Assembly (NCBI GenBank): GCA_016187105.1
Contig: JACPKK010000055.1
Coordinates: 1-12,675, forward strand
Length of the DNA stretch: 12,675 bases
Direction: 5' to 3'
Source: Candidatus Curtissbacteria bacterium
GTDB taxonomy: Bacteria > Patescibacteriota > Microgenomatia > Curtissbacterales > GWA2-41-24
Shown piece by piece: positions 1 through 5,231 of this stretch (its first letter is position 1; every line of letters begins with the position of its first letter). The translations under genes and the position numbers were made by a program. The notes below the pieces were generated by a model that saw nothing but the letters and a program-made list of their open reading frames with translations, was not told the origin of the DNA and made no database searches.

Positions 1-48
1 CTTATTAACCGTGTACTGCATTAAATTAAGATTATACAAGAAATAAAG
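1..48. other. Window edge downstream of proS, possible -10 box
   Basis: This short AT-rich stretch follows the proS stop codon. On the minus strand it contains TATAAT at 36-31 preceded by TTG, which could be the -10 box of a gene lying beyond the left edge. No convincing -35 box is seen 16-18 bases upstream, and the downstream gene is not in the window, so this is only a weak promoter call. Confidence 0.25.
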
Positions 49-1284
49 CTAAGAGGACAGTTTTTTAACCGCTGTGGCAAGATCGACTATTGTGGTCTTA
101 TCTGAAGTTCTTTCCTTCCATTCCACTTTACCTTCTCCAACTTTTTTAGAAACGACCAGCCTCACCGGAATCCCGATTAAATCGCAGTCCGCAAATTTTT
201 CTCCGGCCGAAACCTGCCGGTCGTCCCAGAGGACTTCGACTCCCCCTTTGGTCAATTTATCGTAGGCCTCCTTCACCCACGGCTCTGTTCCCGAGTCTTC
301 AACGTGCACCAGATGCGCGTCAAACGGGCTAACTGCCGCAGGCCAAATAATCCCGCGCTCGTCATGATAAATCTCCACAATCGCCCCCATTGCCCTTGTT
401 AAACCAATCCCGTAACTTCCCAAAAACGCAGGTTTTCTTGTACCGCCGCGGTCGGCAAACATTACATTCATTTTCTCGCTGTAAACCGTTCCGAATCTGA
501 AAATGTTACCAACCTCAATAGCCTTTACCTTCAAAAGTGGCCCGTGTCCCAAATCACACTGTTTCCCCTCCTTAACTGTCGCGATTTCCGTATTCTGGGC
601 AAAATCCCCTCCGGGACAGTAAATAATTTCATCCTCTCCTGCTTCACTAAGGACTTGAAACTCGTGAGTATGTTCTTTTGTAAAAACCCCTCCTGCCGCT
701 TCAACCTTTAACGCCTTGAGGCCGATGCGCTCGAACACCGTGATATAAGCATCCGCAACCTCCTCGTAGTACTTATCCAAATCCTCCTGCGAAGTGTGCA
801 CACTATATAAATCTTTCATTAAAAATTCGCGCCCTCGCAAAACTCCGGACTTTGCCCGAGGCTCATTCCTGAATTTTGTCGAAAAGTGATAAAGTTTGAC
901 CGGAAACTCATGATAGGTTTGAACGTGCTTTCTCACCAAGTCCAACAGAATTTCCTCGTGTGTGAACGAAAGAGCATATTCGCGATCTCCTTTTTTAAAT
1001 TGATACATTACTTCGCGCGCCGTTTCCCATCTGCCAGTCTCATTCCAAATGGACTTTGGATGCAAAAGCGGCATCAAAATTTCCTGCGCGCCGGTTGCGT
1101 TCATTTCCTCTCTGATAATCTGCTCAATCTTTTTGACTACCCGAAGCCCAAGCGGCATTAGCGAATAAGACCCTGCCATCAGCTTATCCACAAAACCGCC
1201 GCGCAAAAGTAGCTTCGCATTAACAGCAGTCTCATCCTTCGGAACCTGTCTTGATGTTTTTCCAAAAAGCTGTGAATATCTCAT
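49..1284 (-). CDS. proS: Prolyl-tRNA synthetase, short form
   Basis: Class II aminoacyl-tRNA synthetase that charges tRNA-Pro with proline in the cytoplasm. The catalytic core is clear: the THE segment at residues 108-110, motif 2 around 138-161 (KFRNEPRAKSGVLRGREF), and motif 3 around 289-301 (GSYGIGLTRAMG). The anticodon-binding domain occupies about 315-411. At 411 residues it is much shorter than the roughly 570-residue E. coli enzyme. The space between motifs 2 and 3 holds only a short insert (about 190-250), so the INS editing domain that removes misacylated Ala-tRNA-Pro is missing. Short ProRS forms are known in alphaproteobacteria, mitochondria and CPR. The start ATG at 1284 gives the expected N terminus (MRYSQLFGKT), but there is no good Shine-Dalgarno. 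It is the last visible gene of the rpsB-to-proS run and sits 88 bases after rseP. Confidence 0.95.
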   Translation of the reverse strand: MRYSQLFGKTSRQVPKDETAVNAKLLLRGGFVDKLMAGSYSLMPLGLRVVKKIEQIIREEMNATGAQEILMPLLHPKSIWNETGRWETAREVMYQFKKGDREYALSFTHEEILLDLVRKHVQTYHEFPVKLYHFSTKFRNEPRAKSGVLRGREFLMKDLYSVHTSQEDLDKYYEEVADAYITVFERIGLKALKVEAAGGVFTKEHTHEFQVLSEAGEDEIIYCPGGDFAQNTEIATVKEGKQCDLGHGPLLKVKAIEVGNIFRFGTVYSEKMNVMFADRGGTRKPAFLGSYGIGLTRAMGAIVEIYHDERGIIWPAAVSPFDAHLVHVEDSGTEPWVKEAYDKLTKGGVEVLWDDRQVSAGEKFADCDLIGIPVRLVVSKKVGEGKVEWKERTSDKTTIVDLATAVKKLSS

Positions 1285-1285
1285 A

Positions 1286-1363
1286 TTAATACAATTTCGC
1301 TCCGAGCAATATTTTTCTATCTGGTTCTATTAAAACACATCGGCCCTGGTCAATTGTCGCCAT
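1286..1363 (-). CDS. Possible 25-codon upstream ORF of proS
   Basis: A 25-codon ATG ORF fills most of the rseP-proS gap and ends one base before the proS ATG (TAA-T-ATG). The peptide reads MATIDQGRCVLIEPDRKI followed by LLGAKLY. It has one proline only, so it is not an obvious proline-sensing attenuator. The composition is protein-like and the close junction could allow translational coupling, but a 25-codon ORF can easily arise by chance and no Shine-Dalgarno precedes it. Treat it as a candidate leader peptide, not an established gene. Confidence 0.25.
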   Translation of the reverse strand: MATIDQGRCVLIEPDRKILLGAKLY

Positions 1364-1372
1364 TACGGTTCG

Positions 1373-2479
1373 TTATTTAATTATCTTCAAGATATCGGAA
1401 TATGTAATCAAAAGAATCAGCCCAATCAGAAGCGCAAAACCAATGGTGTGCGTCCATTTTTCAACGGCCGGATAAACTTTGCGCCTTGTCACCGCCTCCA
1501 CGACCAGAAAGAAAAACCTGCCGCCGTCAAGGGCCGGAATCGGCAAAACGTTCATGATCGCCAAATTCAAAGACAAGAGCCCGACGATCTGTAAAACAGA
1601 AATCGGCCCGAAGGCGACAGCCTGCGCCGTAATCTGGGCAATGCCAACCGGCCCGGAAACGTTTTGGGAAACGCCGCTAATATCCCTGTGGGCAATCGAA
1701 TAACTAATGACTCGACCAAGATATCTGAATGAGTAGTTGGTCAAATTATAGCTGTGGCTAAAACCGGCAAAAATCTTTTGGGGCAAAGTTTGGTAATTTA
1801 GTTCGACGAATTCGTCAATCCCCACCCCGATTGCCGGCGCTTTCAGGCTGTCATTATATTTCGGGGTAATCACAACCTGGCGGCTTTGGTTATCGATAAG
1901 GCTTTTAAGGCTAAAAGCCACTTCTTTGTCTTGGCTTGACCTGATTATTTTTTGCAAATCTTCCGTCGATTTTATCGGCACCCCGCCGGCCTCAATAACC
2001 GCGTCTCCCGCTTTTATGCCCGCATCCGAAGCCACAGAATCGGCAAGCGGGTAAAGAACAACCTGTTTACTCTGGTTAACAAAACTAAAATTATGGCCAA
2101 AATAAAGCGGCAGGCTGACTTTAAAACCTAAAGCAAAAAGGATGATGTAAAAAATAACAATCGCCAAAATAAAATTCATAAAGACTCCGGCCAAAACCAC
2201 CGCAATTCTTCTTTTAAGGCTTTTTACATAAAAACTGTTTGCGCTATCCCGACTTTTATCCAAGGGGTCTTCCCCCACCAGACGCACAAAACCGCCAAAC
2301 GGCAGCCAGTTTATGGAATAGATAGTCTCACCGATTTTCTTTCCCCAAACTCTTGGCGGCAAACCAAACCCAAACTCTTCTACCCCAATCCCGCCGCGTT
2401 TGGCCATTACAAAATGCCCAAACTCGTGGATCATGACGAGTAGAGAAAGGATAACAATGAAAATAAGGATAGCTAACAT
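1373..2479 (-). CDS. rseP: RIP zinc metalloprotease (site-2 protease)
   Basis: Membrane-embedded site-2 protease of the RseP/M50 family, which cuts transmembrane substrates such as anti-sigma factors and leftover signal peptides inside the membrane. The first transmembrane helix carries the zinc motif HEFGH at residues 18-22. A second hydrophobic segment lies at about 91-118, and a single PDZ domain at about 135-210. The conserved SGPVGI stretch is at 275-280, and the second metal-binding motif NVLPIPALDGG, with LDG at 317-319, is followed by a C-terminal hydrophobic helix. Length 368 suits the one-PDZ form; E. coli RseP has two PDZ domains and about 450 residues. ATG at 2479 places the catalytic helix right at the N terminus, as expected. 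In many bacteria it follows uppS and cdsA; both are missing here. Its substrate in this organism is unknown. Confidence 0.93.
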   Translation of the reverse strand: MLAILIFIVILSLLVMIHEFGHFVMAKRGGIGVEEFGFGLPPRVWGKKIGETIYSINWLPFGGFVRLVGEDPLDKSRDSANSFYVKSLKRRIAVVLAGVFMNFILAIVIFYIILFALGFKVSLPLYFGHNFSFVNQSKQVVLYPLADSVASDAGIKAGDAVIEAGGVPIKSTEDLQKIIRSSQDKEVAFSLKSLIDNQSRQVVITPKYNDSLKAPAIGVGIDEFVELNYQTLPQKIFAGFSHSYNLTNYSFRYLGRVISYSIAHRDISGVSQNVSGPVGIAQITAQAVAFGPISVLQIVGLLSLNLAIMNVLPIPALDGGRFFFLVVEAVTRRKVYPAVEKWTHTIGFALLIGLILLITYSDILKIIK

Positions 2480-2487
2480 ACTAATGT

Positions 2488-2577
2488 ATCCGAATTCTTA
2501 CTCCGAATTCACTCGAATTCTTATTATACAACCTCACCATCAATTTATTCGGATTAATTTGGATTAACAATTCGGAT
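2488..2577. repeat. Nested inverted repeats upstream of rseP
   Basis: The frr-rseP gap is built from related words. ATCCGAATT (2488-2496) has a perfect 9-bp inverted partner AATTCGGAT (2569-2577). Inside it CCGAAT (2503-2508) pairs with ATTCGG (2547-2552). CGAATTC occurs three times (2491-2497, 2504-2510, 2514-2520). The structure encloses the -10 box used in the rseP promoter call, so it could be a mobile palindrome that supplied a promoter, or an operator-like region. Confidence 0.6.
2523..2528 (-). promoter_or_regulatory. Candidate -10 box for rseP
   Basis: A perfect TATAAT on the minus strand lies 43 bases upstream of the rseP ATG. The best -35 candidates at 16-18 bases (GAATAA, CGAATA, CCGAAT) are poor, so the promoter rests on the -10 box alone. 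If used, rseP-proS would have a transcription start separate from rpsB-frr. Confidence 0.35.
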
Positions 2578-2587
2578 TGATTCGGGA

Positions 2588-3133
2588 CTAAACCTGCCTC
2601 AAATCTTCCTCTTTGGCTCTGCCTGCCGCTTCTATCGCTTCGATAAACTCATCGTGCAGTTTTTGCAGCTCTTGCTCCAGCCGCTTTTCTTCGTCCTCGG
2701 CAATAGTGCCCGACTGCTTTTGCCTTTTTAAATCTTCCCGTGTCTCCTGCCTGATTTGCCTAACCTCTACCCGGTATTTTTCCAATGTCTGGTGCATTTG
2801 TTTTATGAACTGCTCTCGCCTTTCAGAAGTCAGCGGCGCAATCACAATCCTTATTAGATCGCCATCGACAACGGCATTCAACCCCGCATTGCTCTTGGCA
2901 ATCCCGCCCACGATATTGGTAATTATCGCCTTATCCCAAGGGGAAATTAAAATAACGGTTGGCTCCGGAGTGGTAATTTGCGCCAGCTCCTTGACCATCA
3001 TTTTGCTGTCATATGCGTCGCAGACAATATCCGAAACCAAAGTCGCGTTCGCCCGGCCGGTTCTTATCTGGGCAAGTTCGGTCTTTAGGTGGCCGATGGC
3101 CGCCTGCATTTTTTGTCTAGCTTCCTCAAACAT
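2588..3133 (-). CDS. frr: Ribosome recycling factor
   Basis: Ribosome recycling factor, which with EF-G splits post-termination ribosomes. The 181-residue length matches the family (about 185). The N-terminal segment with ELAQIRTGRANATLV at about residues 19-33 is the signature helix of domain I. The central beta domain (about 34-105) is followed by the long C-terminal helices rich in Glu, Lys and Arg that complete the three-helix bundle. ATG at 3133 follows the 53-residue HTH-like ORF by 15 bases, and an AGGTG sequence lies about 12 bases upstream, slightly far for a strong Shine-Dalgarno. In most bacteria pyrH sits between tsf and frr; here only the small ORF does. Co-transcription with rpsB-tsf is likely. 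Confidence 0.96.
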   Translation of the reverse strand: MFEEARQKMQAAIGHLKTELAQIRTGRANATLVSDIVCDAYDSKMMVKELAQITTPEPTVILISPWDKAIITNIVGGIAKSNAGLNAVVDGDLIRIVIAPLTSERREQFIKQMHQTLEKYRVEVRQIRQETREDLKRQKQSGTIAEDEEKRLEQELQKLHDEFIEAIEAAGRAKEEDLRQV

Positions 3134-3148
3134 TTTCTTTTATTTCAC

Positions 3149-3310
3149 CTAGCGAGTACGGGGGTCAGGGTAAATTACCTTCAGTAAGGCCAGAACTCTC
3201 TCGGCATCGGCCTGCATTTCCCCTGGCCAGCGGCTTATTTGCCCCCGGCTAACACCCAAAAGCTTATTTCGCAGTGATGCAGGTAACCGATCAGCTATGG
3301 TTTCTGTCAT
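3149..3310 (-). CDS. Small HTH-like protein between tsf and frr
   Basis: A 53-codon ORF starts with an ATG that overlaps the tsf stop (ATGA, 3310-3307) and ends 15 bases before frr, filling the gap exactly. The protein begins MTETIADRLPASLRNKL and continues with LGVSRGQISRW, which reads like the turn and recognition helix of a helix-turn-helix domain, then a charged helix (about residues 33-46). The stop-start overlap suggests translational coupling with tsf. I do not recognise a family beyond the HTH-like pattern, and a single short HTH would need to dimerise or bind a partner to grip DNA. It occupies the place where pyrH normally sits. It could be a DNA-binding regulator or a remnant of a longer protein; coding status is supported mainly by its position and protein-like composition. 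Confidence 0.6.
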   Translation of the reverse strand: MTETIADRLPASLRNKLLGVSRGQISRWPGEMQADAERVLALLKVIYPDPRTR

Positions 3311-3765
3311 TGTCCGAGCTCAAATCGCTCAAAGCGTTTAACAACAATATTTTCACCAACCTTGGCAATAACCTCTTTTATTAAATCAGAAATTGTTTTG
3401 GAAGTATCGCGGATATATTCCTGCTTCTCCAGATCTTTGACATCTTTGGGGTCCATCGCCGCAACCTGCATGGCAATCTCGTGGGCCAAATTCTTAAATT
3501 CATCTGTCCTTGCCACAAAATCGGTTTCACAGTTAACCTCGACCATTGCCCCGACTTTCCCGCCGGCGTGCATGTAAGTTTCGATAAGCCCCGCACCCAC
3601 AACGCGGTCAGACTTGCTAGCCGCCTTATCAATCCCCCAACTTTTTAAGAGATCTTCGGCTTTGGCAAAATCGCCGCCGGATTCCGCAAGCGCCTTGCGG
3701 CAATCGGCAATCCCGCCGCCGGTTTTCTCTCTTAGTTTTTTAATGTCGTCAACTGGAATTGTCAT
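3307..3765 (-). CDS. tsf: Elongation factor Ts, short form
   Basis: Guanine nucleotide exchange factor for EF-Tu. The N-terminal UBA-like domain (about residues 3-40) contains KKLREKTGGGIADCRKAL, and the core domain carries the TDF motif at 81-83 (VNCETDFVARTDEFKNLAHEIA), the part that pushes out Mg and GDP from EF-Tu. At 152 residues it is about half the E. coli protein (283) and shorter than the Thermus form (about 196). It therefore has one core subdomain and no coiled-coil module, and a dimer would be expected by analogy with Thermus. It starts 5 bases after the rpsB stop and overlaps the next small ORF by ATGA, so it is part of a tight operon. No strong Shine-Dalgarno is present. Confidence 0.95.
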   Translation of the reverse strand: MTIPVDDIKKLREKTGGGIADCRKALAESGGDFAKAEDLLKSWGIDKAASKSDRVVGAGLIETYMHAGGKVGAMVEVNCETDFVARTDEFKNLAHEIAMQVAAMDPKDVKDLEKQEYIRDTSKTISDLIKEVIAKVGENIVVKRFERFELGQ

Positions 3766-3770
3766 AATTT

Positions 3771-4547
3771 TTAAGAAACGGCGGTTGCGCCTTCCCCCTT
3801 CGCCGCTTCCTTTGCCGCCTTTTTCTCTGTTTCTATTTTTTCCTTCGCCGACTTTTTATCAAACGCTGTTTTCCCCTCCAAGTAGGCGTCTGCTACCGCC
3901 TCAACTATAACGGCAATTGCCCGTGTTGCGTCATCGTTGCCGGGAATTGGCCAGTCGACTAAACTTGTATTGGCATTAGTGTCGCAAATCGCCACCACCG
4001 GAATTGCCTTTGCTTTTGCCTCCCTGCAGGCGTTTTCCTCTTTCTTAACATCGACAACAAAAAGCGCCTCCGGAAGTTTTTCAATCTTTCCCAAACCGCC
4101 ATAAAGTCTTTCGAGTTTGGCAATGTCGCGGTCTATCAAAAGGTTTTCTTTTTTGGTCCTGTCGCCAAACGCACCGCTTTCTTTCTTTTCTTTAAGGTCA
4201 AAAAGGTGCTTGATCGTCTTTGAAGTCTGCTCCCAATTGGTCAAAAGCCCGCCGATCCAGCGCTCGTTAATATAATAAGCGCCGGCGCGCTCCGCCTCTT
4301 GGGCAATGATATCCCTAGCCTGTTTTTTGCTGGCCAGAAACAAAATCTTGCCGCCGTCCTGCCCCACTTTTCGTACATATTCACAAGCTTCTTCCAGCTT
4401 GCTGACAGTCTGCCCAAGATCGATAACATGGATCCCCTCTCGCGCGCCAAAAATAAACGGCTTCATTTTAGGGTTCCAGCGGCGGACCTGATGCCCGAAA
4501 TGGACACCGGCCTCGAGTAAATCCTGCATTGATGGAATGTTTGACAT
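3771..4547 (-). CDS. rpsB: Ribosomal protein S2
   Basis: Small-subunit protein S2, which assembles late on the back of the 30S head and body junction and is needed for S1 binding in bacteria that have S1. The signature near the start (LLEAGVHFGHQVRRWNPKMKPFIFG, residues 10-34) and the second S2 motif (about 189-213, PVVAICDTNANTSLVDWPIPGNDDA) are intact. The C-terminal tail from about 228 is rich in Lys, Glu and Ala and probably disordered. Length 258 is normal. It leads the tsf-HTH-frr group and is preceded by its own promoter and a structured leader of about 130 bases with a pseudoknot, which suggests autogenous control by S2, as is known for rpsB-tsf in gammaproteobacteria through a different RNA. 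No Shine-Dalgarno is seen before the ATG. Confidence 0.97.
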   Translation of the reverse strand: MSNIPSMQDLLEAGVHFGHQVRRWNPKMKPFIFGAREGIHVIDLGQTVSKLEEACEYVRKVGQDGGKILFLASKKQARDIIAQEAERAGAYYINERWIGGLLTNWEQTSKTIKHLFDLKEKKESGAFGDRTKKENLLIDRDIAKLERLYGGLGKIEKLPEALFVVDVKKEENACREAKAKAIPVVAICDTNANTSLVDWPIPGNDDATRAIAVIVEAVADAYLEGKTAFDKKSAKEKIETEKKAAKEAAKGEGATAVS

Positions 4548-4576
4548 GAATTAGCTTATTGTCTGCCGACTGCTGA

Positions 4577-4613
4577 CTACAGCTGTAGACTGTAGACCGA
4601 AGTCTGTAGACTA
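4577..4613 (-). ncRNA. Repeat-rich hairpin part of the rpsB leader
   Basis: The 3' half of the rpsB leader holds three copies of CTACAG and one CTGTAG in the transcript, so CTGTAG can pair with any of the three. A symmetrical imperfect hairpin is capped by C(UUCG)G: AGAC-UUCG-GUCU at 4605-4594, extended by broken pairs out to 4613. Mutually exclusive pairings could make a switch between the pseudoknot and the start codon, but simple-repeat growth is an equally good explanation. Confidence 0.4.
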
Positions 4614-4619
4614 TTTACA

Positions 4620-4671
4620 TGCTCCTTTCTGCCTCCGCTTGGCTATGTGGTCAAGGAGCAATTACCAAGCG
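4620..4671 (-). ncRNA. H-type pseudoknot in the rpsB 5' leader
   Basis: Two perfect helices interleave in the rpsB transcript. Helix 1 pairs CGCUUGG (4671-4665) with CCAAGCG (4642-4636), 7 bp plus a possible U-G pair. Helix 2 pairs UGCUCCUU (4660-4653) with AAGGAGCA (4627-4620), 8 bp. The order 1, 2, 1', 2' is that of an H-type pseudoknot. Loops are 4 (UAAU), 10 (GACCACAUAG) and 8 (GAGGCAGA) bases, which can span the helices. It lies downstream of the predicted transcription start and about 70 bases before the rpsB ATG. The likely role is an S2 or other ligand binding site controlling the operon; this is inference. The 3' strand of helix 2 contains an AAGGAG that would be masked when folded. 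Confidence 0.65.
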
Positions 4672-4685
4672 TGTGAATTTTAGAA

Positions 4686-4715
4686 ACTATATCACAAATA
4701 AATCTTGAATGACAA
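4686..4715 (-). promoter_or_regulatory. Promoter of the rpsB operon
   Basis: Minus-strand TTGTCA (4715-4710, 5 of 6 consensus) and TATAGT (4691-4686, 5 of 6) are separated by 18 bases. The start would fall near 4679, giving a leader of about 130 bases that contains the pseudoknot. It lies just past the stop codon of the upstream small gene, so rpsB can be transcribed on its own as well as by read-through. Confidence 0.65.
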
Positions 4716-4720
4716 GAAGA

Positions 4721-5139
4721 TTACTTTTTTCGCCGCCTCTGGAAGATGACTCTAGCCGAAGAGTCAAAGGCAATCCCAGCATCTATTGAACGCACTCGGC
4801 GACGCCCTTGCATCTGCGTCGACTCAAACCCAATTTTTCTTTGGGCTCCCAAAAACCCTGGCGGCTGGTCAACCCCCTGTGGTCTACGCTCTTCCCAACT
4901 ACTTCGGTTATCTCTTTCGCTCATATTGAAAAATGTCAGCTCCGACCTGGTCTTCTTGCCAAAACTGGCCACGACACAGGTGTGGTCGACTCGCGGGATC
5001 TCGACTGATCTGAAGGACTCATCGCCGGATGAGTACTTGCATCTCCGCCGGGTATCCCTCTTTGCTCAAGATACGCCGCGCGCTCCTCGGGACTCAAAGC
5101 ATCTATCTGTCTGCGATTCAAAAAACCGTCTTTCTCCAT
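4721..5139 (-). CDS. Small basic protein of unknown function, apparently frameshifted
   Basis: Two overlapping frames seem to be halves of one gene. The first starts at ATG 5139 (MEKDGFLNRRQIDALSPEERAAYLEQRG) and alone would stop at 4936 after 67 residues. The second is open from 5065 to the stop at 4721 (115 codons) but has no good start before a GTG at 4972. It reads like protein: RRCKYSSGDESFRSV, then EIPRVDHTCVVASFGKK and TRSELTFFN. One extra base in the GGG at 5058-5056 would join them into a 139-residue protein ending in QRRRKK. It is rich in Arg and Lys, has two Cys, and shows no signal peptide or membrane segment; nucleic-acid or ribosome binding is a guess. I do not recognise the family. 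A consensus promoter lies directly upstream. The break may be an assembly error, a strain mutation or a programmed shift; a 7-bp hairpin follows it at 5034-5017. Confidence 0.5.
5017..5034 (-). other. Hairpin inside the frameshifted small gene
   Basis: The transcript folds ACTCATC with GATGAGT around a CGGC loop, a perfect 7-bp stem about 22 bases downstream of the apparent frameshift point (5058-5056). It could be a roadblock for recoding, but no classic X XXY YYZ slippery heptamer in the zero frame lies upstream, so chance or a coding coincidence is more likely. Confidence 0.4.
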
Positions 5140-5189
5140 TTTCCAACAAAAAAAGCTGCTGGGGCAGTTCCAGACAACTTATCTGCCAA

Positions 5190-5219
5190 ATTATATTTCC
5201 AAATTCAGCCCTTTGTCAA
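5190..5219 (-). promoter_or_regulatory. Consensus sigma-70 promoter of the small basic gene
   Basis: Minus-strand TTGACA (5219-5214) and TATAAT (5195-5190) both match the consensus exactly and are 18 bases apart. The start would fall near 5183, giving a leader of about 45 bases before the ATG at 5139. It sits in the 92-base gap after thyX and is the best-matching promoter in the window, so the small gene is probably strongly expressed and may also feed rpsB. Confidence 0.8.
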
Positions 5220-5231
5220 CCTCCAATCGTC

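Noticed and set aside
2613..3152. 179-codon plus-strand ORF
   Set aside because: Shadow antisense to frr, with a Ser- and Cys-rich translation typical of a reversed frame.
4628..4660. tRNA-like D-arm (ATAGCCAAGCGGAGGC) in the rpsB leader
   Set aside because: No matching anticodon arm, T arm or acceptor stem follows. The same bases are fully explained by the pseudoknot.
5017..5058. Programmed -1 frameshift signal in the small basic gene
   Set aside because: A hairpin follows the break, but no X XXY YYZ slippery heptamer in the zero frame is present, so a one-base indel is the simpler reading. It is kept only as an alternative.
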